Source: Diploptera punctata
Lineage: Eukaryota > Arthropoda > Insecta > Blattodea > Blaberidae
Length of the DNA stretch: 64,000 nt
Direction of reading: 5' to 3'
NCBI GenBank assembly: GCA_030220185.1
Contig: JASPKZ010007538.1
Span: forward strand, 799,501-863,500
Both the position numbers and the translations under genes were made by a program. Each line of letters opens with the position of its first letter. Within the stretch, counting starts at the first letter, position 1. The notes beneath the pieces were generated by a model, which saw nothing but the letters and a program-made list of their open reading frames with translations, was not told the origin of the DNA and searched no databases. Positions 21,182-31,502 of the stretch are shown here, in pieces.

Positions 21182-21218
<37 letters not shown>
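21182..21218. repeat. (TA)n microsatellite
   Basis: About 18 TA units at the edge of the family D SINE cluster. Confidence 0.9.
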
Positions 21219-21219
<1 letters not shown>

Positions 21220-21415
21220 GAGGAATTATTCAGGATTTGGAATAAAGAACTGGATGGAGTTGGTGATGGATAGAGAAGGATGGAAGAAGGCCATAGAGAA
21301 GGTTAAGGCCCACTCAGGCTGTAATACCAAATAAAAAGAAGGTATTATTCAACAAAAGGGTCATTCCACGGTAACTCACGTTACAATTTGACAGAAATCA
21401 GACAATATGATCATT

Positions 21416-21451
21416 AAGGTAGAATATTTTTATCACTCACCTCATATTGTA
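21416..21451 (-). mobile_element. 36 bp PLE micro-insertion
   Basis: AAGGTAGAATATTTTTATCA and CTCACCTCATATT, the arm end of the 10527 and 31059 subfamily, is flanked by an 11 bp direct repeat ATATGATCATT (21405-21415 and 21452-21462). Nothing else was inserted. Confidence 0.8.
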
Positions 21452-21799
21452 ATATGATCATTCATAACACAAATATATTTACGGAGTATTTTACCTTTAC
21501 TGGTTCATAAACACCTTGATCTTAATGATCACTCACATATAAAACAAATGTTCAATTTCTAACACACAAAAATAATAATTGTTATAACAGATCAGTAACT
21601 CATGTTACACATTTTAGACAACATTTTCATCGTGTTCTTCAATTTTACAAATCTCTGCTCTGTTAAGCATGGAAGAAATTTGACATTTATCAATGTTATG
21701 AACAAAAGGGAATATACAAGGAGAAAACATCACAAATGGCATTTAACAAAAAATATTATTTAAAAAAGAACAATGTTTGAGATAACTCACGTTACTTAG

Positions 21800-22660
21800 T
21801 CCACTAGAACTTGAAATGCCCTCGAGCATTTACAACAGTTGATGGATTTATTACTCTTAATACATATTCCTTTGTAAAAATATAGTTCATCTTTGACTTC
21901 AGGCCACTTCTAGAATTGACCTTCTCTTTCCATTACATTAATTTTATACTCCTCGCCAGCTATTTCAGTTATAGTTCTTACAAATCTAATTCCATCATAC
22001 TTAACTTCTACCCAGCCATGAACTTTGTTTTCTTTTCTCTCTTACTTCCTTTTTTTGCCTGTTTGGTCTTTCTTTTGTCTGTAGAAATTGTTTGGTCATG
22101 GTATATCAATTTTTATACAGTGTATGCTAGCCTATTACAGTTTTGGAGTCCTTAATTACTGATGTTAACTTTAAGTATTTCTTCCGTTGAGAAATCTCTT
22201 CATCTGTAACTTCTATTACGTTTATTTTAGTTGTTGGATGATTGGCTTTAACAAATTTTTATAAGATTCATGATGTGTTCCGTTGAGGTTTATTCAAAAT
22301 TAATATAAAATTATAGAATATTCACCTGAAAGGTCCGTCTCCTCAACTTAATTAAGTTGAGGAGACGGACCTTTCAGGTGAATATTCTATAATTTTATAT
22401 TAATTTTTAACAAATTTGTCACCAAATATTTTCCTTTTTTTACGGCTTCCATACTTGTCGTTTAATGGAATCTCCAATCCCATCCATTGCCATGTAATGG
22501 TGGATTTTCTTTGCAGTGTTTCTTTCCAAGATTTTGATTGTATAGGAATAGTATGATTTTGTTCTCTTTCTTGTTTAAATCTTTTATATTTAGCAACTCT
22601 TTGCTCTACCCTAGCTCTCCTTTCTATGTAAATTTTCTTTTGGACACTTTTTTGCAATAA
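21800..22660 (-). pseudogene. protein remnants of the unidentified transposon
   Basis: Minus strand, in pieces: a basic stretch VQKKIYIERRARVEQRVAKY (about 22600) followed by KSWKETLQRKSTITWQWMG, then past a perfect palindrome KFVKANHPTTKINVIEVTDE (22240) and WVEVKYDGIRFVRTITEIAG (22000) with a KWPEVKDELYFYKG end. The last block looks like a small folded domain. I do not recognise the family with certainty. Frameshifts and stops separate the pieces. Confidence 0.5.
22296..22407. repeat. perfect 112 bp palindrome
   Basis: The two 56-base arms (22296-22351 and 22352-22407) are exact reverse complements with no spacer; the centre is CTTAATTAAG. It interrupts the transposon coding remains. It lacks the PLE terminus and hammerhead block. 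Confidence 0.9.
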
Positions 22661-22671
22661 CTGCTCTTTTT

Positions 22672-22798
22672 ATAAGAATTAAATTAATCGTGATTATTTT
22701 TTACCTCATACTTCTATTAATTAATTTAATTAATTAATTTAATTTAATTCTTATGAATTGAACCTCATAATGTTAAAAATTCCCAAATTTAATATATA
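22672..22798 (+). mobile_element. short PLE copy with 13 bp target duplication
   Basis: AACTGCTCTTTTT at 22659-22671 and 22799-22811. An AATTAA-rich hairpin and CCTCATAATGTTAAAAATTC lie between. Confidence 0.7.
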
Positions 22799-22811
22799 AA
22801 CTGCTCTTTTT

Positions 22812-23178
22812 CTTGTTTTCTCCTGCTTTTCTTAAGAATCTCCATGTTTTTCTTATAATCGCCATATCTCCCTTCTTTCAATTTCTGCCTTCTCCTCTCA
22901 TTTTTTCAGCTGCTGTGAGAGGCATATGTAAAAAAAAATAAATAAAAAATAAATCAATTCATGAATCATCTACTATTGGTTAATGCATGTCTTAATCTCT
23001 GAACATGCTATATGTTGGCCAGTATGAGAAATATTATAATAATTGTCTGGAAATTAGCATATTTTATATACAACAGCACCTATAAATGTATACCAGTAGT
23101 CTGTGATAATGCCAGTAACTCACGTTACAAGATTTAATGACCATGTTAAATTATTGATGCTTATACTAAAAATTATTG
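22812..23178. other. interior of the unidentified transposon
   Basis: AT-rich, with one GTAACTCACGTTAC copy near 23107. No readable frame. Confidence 0.4.
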
Positions 23179-23191
23179 TTAGTGATATTTT

Positions 23192-23600
23192 AATTATATT
23201 ATTTTTAGTCTGATCATCTTACCTCAATATTAATGTTGATTTGTTCTTGAACATGTTTCAAAACAATTCTGTTTTATCGTCACCTTGTCCAGACTGGTTT
23301 TATTTATGTTGCATTATGTTGCACAACCTGGATGTCGATGTCAGCTCCATCCTGTGGTTGGCCAAAGAACCTTCAAACAAGGTCATGCTCCAAGGTTCTT
23401 TGGCCAACCACAGGATGGAGCTGACATCGACATCCAGGTTGTGCAACATAAATAAAACCAGTCTGGACAAGCTGACGATAAAACAGAATTGTTTTGAAAC
23501 ATGTTCAAGAACAAATCAACATTAATATTGAGGTAAGATGTCCAGACTAAAAATAATATAATTAAAATAACCTCAAAATATAACCTCCTAAAATTAAATA
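23192..23600. mobile_element. PLE inverted pair with 13 bp target duplication
   Basis: TTAGTGATATTTT at 23179-23191 and 23601-23613. Arms of about 160 bp meet near 23388 (TTCTTTGGCCAACCACAGGA on the right, mirrored on the left). Only the right end has CCTCAAAATATAACCTCC. Confidence 0.8.
23469..23508 (+). ncRNA. hammerhead-like motif, intact core
   Basis: CTGACGA (C at 23472), extra T, stem II AAAAC/GTTTT with loop AGAATT, GAAAC at 23496-23500, stem III ACATGT, T, then C pairing with G23471. Further out GTCTGGAC (23461) and GTCCAGAC are complementary. The left-arm copy reads GTGACGA and has lost C3. Confidence 0.65.
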
Positions 23601-23613
23601 TTAGTGATATTTT

Positions 23614-24017
23614 ACTTAGTCACACATACAGTAAGTAGGAAATTAAGTGTGATCCTTTTATTCATATTTGAGAAGGCAGAATTTTAAAAATATTGTAATT
23701 TGGTAATTCACATTACAAGAGGGAGTTATGTTTAAAACAACATAATTTAACGAGGGTCAATTATTAAATTAAAAGGCAATCATATCATTAAATTGACTCA
23801 CAACCTTTGAATTTTAATAAATAATAGTGGTGATTTATTGAAAAATAATTATTTCTCTTCACTTGCAATTCACTGTAAATTTCTTTTGTGGAATTCTTCT
23901 ATAAGTTGTTACATAGAAAATGGCTCCTATATGCAAATTTAGACATTGGAGGGAGAAAAAAAAACTGCTGGCAACAAACTACAATGAGTCAGCAATAATA
24001 TGAAATATAAATAAACG
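23614..24017. other. interior of the unidentified transposon
   Basis: AT-rich. It holds one diverged GTAATTCACATTAC motif near 23702, and nothing else recognised. Confidence 0.4.
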
Positions 24018-24029
24018 TCCCTCTATTAT

Positions 24030-24217
24030 CGATTTTTATTATAGAAGCTATGGTTTCAAGCATTTGGCACGAGGGAATTACAACGTACATAAGAGAAAAA
24101 TTTGCGTCTAGATCGTAACTCGCCTCGGTAGCTCAGTTGGTAGAGCACTTGGCCCGGAAAGCCAAGGGTCCCGGGTTCGAGTCCCGGTCTAGGCAAAAAT
24201 TTTTCTCTTCAAATATA
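24030..24217 (+). mobile_element. SINE family C, monomer
   Basis: Flanked by GTCCCTCTATTAT (24017-24029 and 24218-24230). A tRNA-like block at 24122-24195 has GCTC/GAGC, TTGGC/GCCAA and CCGGG/CCCGG arms and a 7 bp acceptor with one mismatch. The shared SINE flanks on both sides argue against a working tRNA. Confidence 0.75.
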
Positions 24218-24230
24218 GTCCCTCTATTAT

Positions 24231-24465
24231 ATTAAATTAATGTTGGGAAATAAACATTATGAGATATAATCATTAAAATTCATCGGAGAACATTTTGTTT
24301 AAACAACTCACCTCATAGGATTCATACTTCCATGATACTGCAGTTTCAAACAGTCATGTTCATCCTCGGCCATAACTCCAACTGTGTTTGAAACTGCGGT
24401 ATCATGGAAGCATGAATCCTATGAGGTGAGTTGTTTAAACAAAATGTTCTCCAATGAGTTTTAAT
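24231..24465. mobile_element. PLE inverted pair in the SINE's target duplication
   Basis: TCCCTCTATTA appears at 24219-24229 and again at 24466-24476. The left end is GTTGGGAAATAAACATTATG; arms around GTTTCAAACA and TGTTTGAAAC are complementary; the right end stops at TGTTCTCC. Confidence 0.75.
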
Positions 24466-24639
24466 TCCCTCTATTAAAATAATTTTTTTCATGGAATGAC
24501 CCAAAACAAGAAATAAATGATGATGATCTTGAAGTAGATTTCCGGCTTTAGGCCATGGTCTTGTGTTATTATACAAATGCAAACATGTGCTACAAAATAT
24601 TAACATTTGCCTATATTAAATGTTTTCTCATTTGTTTCT

Positions 24640-25074
24640 TAAGAAAGATCTTGGAGTAGAAGATATGCTGCTCTTAACAGCATAACTCAAAAAGGTTGTA
24701 ATTAATGTTTTATATATGGATGTGAAACCTGGACATTAACAAAGGCAGATAGTAAACAAATAGAGGCTGCTGAAATGAAGATGTTGAGAGCAATAGCAGG
24801 ATACCAAAGAACCGATAAAAAGAAAAACGAAAATATAAGAACAGAACTTAATATATTTAATCTCTGTGAAAGAATAACATATTACCAAAATGCTTATCTT
24901 CAGCACGTATTACGAATGAATGAACAGCGCATACCAAGAAGAATGTATAATTATAAACCAAAAGGGAGAAGAACGTTGGGAAGACCATTGAAGAGACGGA
25001 AGGACCAATTCGACCTATAATGAGATCGGAACAGGCCGTTGGGCCTAATCCTTGTTGATGATGATGATGATTTT
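24640..25074 (+). pseudogene. LINE 3' fragment
   Basis: Reads YGCETWTLTKADSKQIEAAE, MLRAIAGYQRTDKKKNENI, HVLRMNEQRIPRRMYNY and GRRTLGRPLKRR to a stop near 25020, then a GATGATGATGAT tail. It is a 5'-truncated relative of the 14550 element, probably the same clade. Confidence 0.8.
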
Positions 25075-25164
25075 AGGAAGTAGTATTTTGAGGTTCTTTT
25101 GATCAAATTATTTTGAGTCTGTAATATCTTACCGCAATTTTAATTATATTAAAATTAATGTTGG

Positions 25165-25753
25165 GAAGTAAACATTATGAGGTTATATCATTAATATTAA
25201 GTGGAGAACATATTTTTTAATAACTCACCTCATACAATTTCAAATTTATTTCAGACCATTGGTTTCGAATTAATATTTCATTCATGACTCCAATTGTTGA
25301 AATTCTTTGTGTGTTGATTTCTCCATGGTTACCTCTAGTGCTGCCATCTTTGGTTGGGTTTATAAATTTTGAAATCAAATTTTTTCTACAGGAATATCGA
25401 AGTTCATCGATCGATATTTATTCTTTTGAATGAATATCTTCTTCCAAACTGTTAATTCTAATGGTTTATCCATTTGTTTCAAAAGTTTTGCATCTCTATT
25501 AATTTTATGATGTTCTAATAAACTATGTGCAGCAATTGTTCATTTTTTAATTTCACAATTTTTAATATTTCTAAAATGTTCTTTAGTATGTGTTTCCAAA
25601 TTCCTTTTCGTTTTCCCTACATATACTTTGCAGCAATCATTACAATTTATTTGATAAATTCCAGATTTTTTACTGTCTGGAATTTTTTTATTGGTACTTA
25701 GGAATTTATCCACACTGAATTTATTTATTGATGCTAAAGTAACATTGTGTTTG
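25165..25753 (-). pseudogene. PLE endonuclease region cut by piggyBac
   Basis: Minus strand: LASINKFSVDKFLSTNKKI, then SGIYQINCNDCCKVYVGKTK, with GIY, a CNDC pair and YVG in place of YIG, and KEHFRNIKNCEIKK. The frame is joined to non-PLE sequence at the TTAA at 25754. The 3' part to 25200 is degenerate. Confidence 0.7.
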
Positions 25754-26055
25754 TTAACCTTTACACTGCTACGCACGTGTATAAGCGGTGGCAAAGAAAA
25801 TGCTTGCCGTGCTATGAGCGTGTATATCCGTTCTCAACTTCAAACGCCTGCTAGCTATACAATATGTATTGCAATGCTTTCAAACTAAGCAGGCATATAC
25901 TGCCATCTCTTAGGAACCTAAATAAACTTATTCCATATTTCTCCCTCCATTTTGAGTCACCCCTATTAAAAAAAATCCAGAACCATGCACAAAGAAGTAA
26001 TTTTCACCACGCTAGCTGTCTGCTGGCGGTCACATGACTACAAATTCCAGGGATG

Positions 26056-27780
26056 ACAAAAATGGCCTCTTCAAGTCGTGTTTTTCTTTCCGACGCAGAG
26101 TTAGTTCAAGTTTTGGAAACAATAGATTCTGATTTATCGGATATTAGTGAATGCGATGATGCAGTATATATTTCTGAAGATAGTGAAATTGAAGAAAATG
26201 ATTCCATGCCGGTACTGCAGCCGCCAAAATGAAATTGTGGTTCAAGTGATTTATTCCAATAGCATAGCGGAAATTTTATCCCTACTGTTCACAATTTCAA
26301 CAGTGAAAATTCAGGAATTTCAGTGAATGCAGGCTTCAGTGATGATTCTAAAGTGTTTAGTTATTTTGAATTATTTTTTCCACTAAGTATTATGCAGCTT
26401 ATTTCAGAAGAAACTAATAAATGTTATTTATTTTTAAGTCAGAAAATGCCACCAACCCCCAATCCCGTTTACAAAAATGGAAAAATACCACCCCAGAAAA
26501 ACTCTATGTATTTTTGGGAGTAACTATGCTAATGGCAAGAATAAAAGAATTAACTTTAGCAGAACATTGGTCCAAAGATCCGCTCATTTCCACATCCCAG
26601 TTTACAGAATACATGTCCAGAGACATATATCTTACTCCTGCATCTTCTACATTTTAGTGACAACGAAACACCGATTCAGGGAGAAAGACTGTTAACAAAA
26701 TTGAACCTATTATTGATCATCTAAGAAATTGTTTTAAGGGAAGTGTTCTCTCCTTTTCAAAAGTATTTTGCATAAATGAGAGTCTAGGTCTGTATGTGTG
26801 TTGCCTCCTATTTTTACAGTTTTTTCATCATTCCATCTGAAAGGCACAGATTCGGAAATACAGATTTTTGTATTGTGTGATTGCGCGACAGGATATGTAG
26901 TAGATTTTATAGTGTACACAGGGGCAACCACAGATGTTGATCCACAAGCGTGAAGTTGGTTTTTCTGGAGCTGTGGTCCACACACTGATGCATAAATATT
27001 TGATGACAAGGGCACACTTTGTGGTTAGACAACTGGTATTCTAGCCCCCCTCCTTTTTGATTGGCTGCATACAAATAAAACCAACAAATGTGGGACTGTT
27101 AGGAAGAACAGGAAAGGAAGGAATGCCACAGATTCGGGGTGGTATGTGTACAGAAGGGAAAATAGAAACAAAACACACGGACCAATACTGATGGCAGCTC
27201 AGATGGATTGATAGAAGAGAGGTCCGTATGTTTGACAACATGGCAATATGACTCCAGAAAATGGGACAGGGCCACTAACACACACCCAGTAATGAAACCA
27301 GATTGGTGTTCTGGTATAGGGACCAGAATAATGGTTGTTGTGGGTAGGGTCCAGATATGAATGATTAGTTCAATTGAATGTGTAAGAAAGTCAATGAAGT
27401 GGTACAGAAAATTATTTTTCCATCTGCTTGATATATCTCTCCACAATTCACAGACCCTGTACAATATCAGAACAGGAAAAAACATCACACTACCTGATTT
27501 TCAACTCACACTCATCAGACAAGTTTTCCAGAAATTCCATACACCAAGATCAACTATATAACTGGACAACCATCATCTGGCGACCAACCAATTAGACTAA
27601 CAGAAAGACATTTCCCATTTCTTGTACCACCTACACCAAAAAAAGAAAAATCCCTGTAGAAATTGTCATGTATGCTCAAACACCACTCTGGCAGAAAGGA
27701 AAGAAAAGAAAGCAGATACATGTGTGCCAAATGTGTCTACCCCTTCTTTGAAAAGTATCACACATTAGAAATATTTTGAA
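26056..27780 (+). pseudogene. piggyBac transposase, many frame breaks
   Basis: Plus strand in pieces: an acidic N-terminus from 26056 (LSDAELVQVLETIDSDLSDI); FSYFELFFPLSIMQLISEET at 26350; EKLYVFLGVTMLMARIKELT at 26470 after a frameshift; FVLCDCATGYVVDFIVYTGA near 26870; SMKWYRKLFFHLLDISLHNS at 27390; and a Cys-rich C-terminus near 27650. The DES and DNWY catalytic blocks are damaged. Confidence 0.75.
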
Positions 27781-28203
27781 ATTATTATGGAGACGAAACA
27801 ATTTTTACAAGTAGCTCTGTAAAATACGATTTAGAAAATTATTTTCATTATATATTTGTACATCCTTAATTAAAAATTAACACTCGTAAATAATTTTAAT
27901 ATAAAATAATTTAAAATGTGCTAAGAATACTTCCCAATATTAATTTAAATATAAGAAAAATGTGTTGAAGTATGATTAGTTTAAGAAGAAAACAGTAAAA
28001 AATTTATAAAACTTGAATGTGTAGATTTTTTTGTGTACATTTGTCGCCAATTGTGGACAACCCTTTATGATGTATTGTGTGTGATATTTTTCCTGCAATT
28101 CAAAATTATTTTTGTTAATCTGGAAAATATATAACCATCTACATCATGTAAGGTGAGTCTTCTAAATATATTTATTACTTTCAGCATGGTAGGATAATAT
28201 TTA

Positions 28204-28324
28204 TATTTAAATTAATATTGGGAAGTAAACATTATGAGGTTATATCATTAATAGTGAGTGGAGAACATATTTTAATTTATGTATTAGGTGAGTCGATTAA
28301 AATATGTTCTCCACTCACTATTAA
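28204..28324. mobile_element. 121 bp PLE hairpin with 12 bp target duplication
   Basis: GGATAATATTTA at 28192-28203 and 28325-28336. The left end is ATATTGGGAAGTAAACATTA; GTGAGTGGAGAACATATTTT is mirrored by AAAATATGTTCTCCACTCAC. It lies inside piggyBac A near its 3' end. Confidence 0.8.
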
Positions 28325-29029
28325 GGATAATATTTAAAAATATTTTAATAATTGTAAAAATAACTCAGCAAGGAGGGTTTAAAAGGTTGGAAATATCTCA
28401 GAAGTGAAAAGGTTAAACATTTTTTTGAAATTTTCTATTCAAGAAAATTACTTCACATTCTGAAGTACTTAGAAAAAAAATGTTCTCCACTCAGTGTTAA
28501 CCCACTGGAGACACGTTTAAAGCGCCTAGCATGTTCACGGGGAACCCATTTAAATCTCCTCACTGCTACTCCATCTGCGGTGGACTTTAAATCAGAATGC
28601 AAAATATACATACTGTGTTCTATCACTTATGTTTTCAGATTTTTGTTTACCCCTGAATTTATTTTAGGATCTTGTACTTTTACGAATAGCAAAGGAATGT
28701 GGCCTGCCTGCTACCCTCTTTTGTGCATTGTAAACCGTTATGTTTTGTTCTTTTCAAGGCTGTGAAAGTCAACAAACAATTCAAAAACCATCTTTTTTTA
28801 ACAGTTCTGGGACATTGCCTTGAAAGTAAACACAAATCATATGTTCAAACAAGGCCGGAAAAAAAAAAGCAATATAATACTGTACATAATAAAAATAAAC
28901 ATATGAAACATAAATAAGCATAGACCTATACATTATAAAATCAGGAAAAGCTCTTCGTATCTTCTCTAATTATCTTATATATCAACCTGTAAATTATAAA
29001 ATACTATAGATAAAAACTGGACGAAACTC

Positions 29030-30995
29030 ACCTAGTATTTCTGAAGGGTGTGATACTTCCGAAAACACTCTGGAACATGTAGAGCAACAAGACATTTCTC
29101 ACATTCCCACATTGTTTCGCTCCTCTTCTTATTACTGGCACACACTCTGCAGGCTCTGGTGGGATTTTTCTACTTCTCAGTTGCATGTATGTGCCTTGGA
29201 AAACATAAGAATTGAATAGGGCAATATCCATAATGTAAAAAGCCATTTTTCTGTAGCCTTTTACAAATCTCCTCATTACAGGAAAACAAGCCAGACCCTG
29301 GTCATGTCGATCGATGCCACCCATACCTTTATTGTATTCTAGAATACATTTAGGCTTTACGACGTTTCCTTCTTGTTCTCCGCCTTTTTTCTTCCATTGC
29401 TTCTTACCGGTGTCAGTCATGTCGGCATTTTTGTGTTTGGATGATAAGAAATAATCATCTTTCTTATCTTTCCATTTCAATGCTAGAAGTCCCCGACTAG
29501 ATCGTGTTGCTACCTCTCCTTTTTTCAATTGACTAAATCTTTAGGCATATTTCTTCTGTTAGATCTTACTGTCCCCAATATATTTGTCTTTCGTCTATTG
29601 AGCTCAAAAAACAAATTAGGGGAAGAATACCAGTTGTCTAAATATGGTTGGTTGGTTGGTATCTAATGTCGAGCACTTGATAATGAAATCATTCGCTCTC
29701 TTGCACTCCAATATCTAGCAGAAAGGCTGGTCTCTTCTACAAAAGCTGGACAATGGAGGAGATGGTTTCTTTCCATATCTTCATTTAAATTGCAAAAAGG
29801 GCATTTAGGTGAATCTGTTATGCCAATTCTGTGTAGGTGTTTATTCAAGCAGTCATGTCCCGTTAGCAGTCTGAATGTTGCTACTGCAGATTTTCTTTGT
29901 AATGTAGTAATGTCATATGCTTGTAGATTTTCCCATTCCTTTCCAGATGTTTGTTGTCTAAATATAAAGTGTAGCCTTTCTCTAGGAAGGGATTTGCTAA
30001 CACTCTCACTTCCTGTAAAATCAGAATTTTCTTGTGCATCTTGCCCTGTGTATATTTTGAATCTCATACAATATCCCGAAGAAGACTCGCACAATTTGTA
30101 ATATTTTATTCCAAATCGCGCCCGTTTAGAGGGGTTGAATTGAACATAAGCCAGTCTACCTCGAAATTTCATAAGAGATTCGTCAAGTGAAATGTCTTCA
30201 TTTGGAACGTACAAAGTCAGAAATTTAGTATTCAAATATTCTACCAATGGTCTAATCTTGTAAATTCTGCCACCTCTAATTACGGACTCATTGTCATTGA
30301 AGTGAAGAAACCTCGAAATAAGGAAGAATCTTCTGAAGGGCATTGTTTTGCTGTAAATAGGCAGTTTCTAAAACTGCTCGTTTGCTCCAGTGCCATTTTA
30401 TTTTAGGTTTCCTAACTTGACTCATTAGGATGCAGAGTGCAAAATAGGCCTTCACTTCATCAGGGGTTGTATCTATCCACTTATCATCATAAAATTTCCT
30501 TTTGTAGCTGGGACTGCCGAAACACTGGTGTGCATATTTGTTAGTCTCCCTACTTATCATTTCCCAAAAATAATTATCTAAAAACTGGTTAAAAACTTCA
30601 TAAACAGAAAATTTATCTCTAATATTGTTCATGACAATGTCACTTATTTCAGAAGTTTCAGTGTACTTCCAAATTGTGGAGTTGTTCTCAATAGGAGTCC
30701 ATTGCCACTCGGTTGTGGCAGTTACATCATTTGATACACAATTCGACGTACTAGTACTATTACGACATTGATCTGTAATTTTCCTTTGTTTATGAGCGCT
30801 ACTAATTTGTTAATCTGATTCCTCAGTTTCACTGTCACTGCCATCAGTAGCACACACGGTTACGTTATCACTGTATATTATTTCATCGTTCGAATCTTCG
30901 TTCCATGATAATTCACTACAATTAGTCACATAACATTTCATTCACTACTTCACTTAGTTTGTCAATAGTAATACGTTCTCTCCTATTTGCGGACA
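29030..30995 (-). pseudogene. piggyBac transposase B
   Basis: Read from about 30995 down: an acidic N-terminus broken by stops; NNIRDKFSVYEVFNQFLDNY; RRFFLISRFLHFNDNES; DESLMKFRGRLAYVQF with the first catalytic D; KRARFGIKYYKLCESSSGYC; TGSESVSKS. A one-base shift then leads into GYTLYLDN, interrupted by a LINE, and resumes as DNWYSSPNLFFELNRRKTNI with the second D. YNKGMGGIDRHDQ carries the third. The zinc-binding tail (CRVCASNKK, WECEKCLVALHVPECF) lies in a shifted frame. All three catalytic residues are visible but at least three frame breaks make it inactive. Confidence 0.85.
29646..29952 (-). mobile_element. 5'-truncated LINE inside the transposase gene
   Basis: 13 bp direct repeat GTTGTCTAAATAT at 29633-29645 and 29953-29965. 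The minus strand reads KSAVATFRLLTGHDCLNKHL and CPFCNLNEDMERNHLLHCPA, the zinc-knuckle end of a LINE protein, then an ACCAACCAACC tail at the 29646 side. Confidence 0.85.
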
Positions 30996-31123
30996 TATTG
31001 CAAAACAAATAAAGTTAAATTTACAACCTATGAAGTTAAAAAATAAACATTGAATTTATTAAGGTAGAATATTTTTTTTATCACTCACCTCATATTGTTC
31101 TTCTTATTTGATTATAAACTAGT

Positions 31124-31156
31124 TTCGGAACATAATTTCTGTTCCATCCTCAGTAT
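31124..31156 (-). ncRNA. hammerhead-like motif, left arm
   Basis: CTGAGGA with C at 31153, stem II GGAACA/TGTTCC, GAAAC (31136-31132), ACTAGT (31128-31133), T. Same sequence as the right arm, both cores intact. Confidence 0.7.
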
Positions 31157-31502
31157 CGTCACGACCGTTGTTCTGTCGTTTTGAAGAGCTGTCCTTCTCT
31201 CCTTCCATTGGCTGACTGAAAAACCTCGAAACCAGGTCATTCTCACCGGGAATTTCAAAGTTCATTAATTTCTTCTTTTCGCTCTTTTGAATGTAGATCT
31301 TTTCCCAAACAGTAAGTTCTTTTGGTTTTTCTATTTGTTTTAATAATTTAGCTTCTTTCTCGATAAGATCTTTTTCAGACCATGCATGGGCAGCCACTGC
31401 AGATTTTTCTACTTCCCCTTTCTTGACGTTCCTGAGATGTTCTTTCACTCTAGTTTTCAAATTTCTCTTAGTTTTTCCTATGTAGAATTTCTCACATTTT
31501 CA

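Larger units (their letters stand above)
21357..24503 (-). mobile_element. unidentified DNA transposon, ~3.1 kb with insertions
   Basis: Short inverted ends GGGTCATTCCACGG (21357) and, complemented, GGGTCATTCCATGA (24503). GTAACTCACGTTAC or a close variant occurs at about 21372, 21597, 21782, 23107 and 23702. Minus-strand coding remains lie at 21800-22660. At least five PLE, palindrome and SINE insertions interrupt it. The end repeats are short, so the boundaries are an inference. Confidence 0.5.
25754..28416 (+). mobile_element. piggyBac-type element A
   Basis: TTAA at 25754-25757 and 28413-28416, with CCTTTACACT and the complement of CCTTTTCACT inside. Full-length size (about 2.5 kb without the 121 bp PLE insert) but coding region decayed. 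Confidence 0.75.

Noticed and set aside
24122..24195. Possible functional tRNA genes (also 20176, 47936, 57878)
   Set aside because: The folds are good, but each lies between the same SINE flanks, and the loop would give a serine or odd anticodon without the long variable arm of serine tRNAs. I treat them as SINE heads.
29663..30343. One 226-residue protein joining piggyBac and a zinc-knuckle tail
   Set aside because: The join coincides with a LINE insertion flanked by a 13 bp target duplication, so it is an accident, not a domain fusion.
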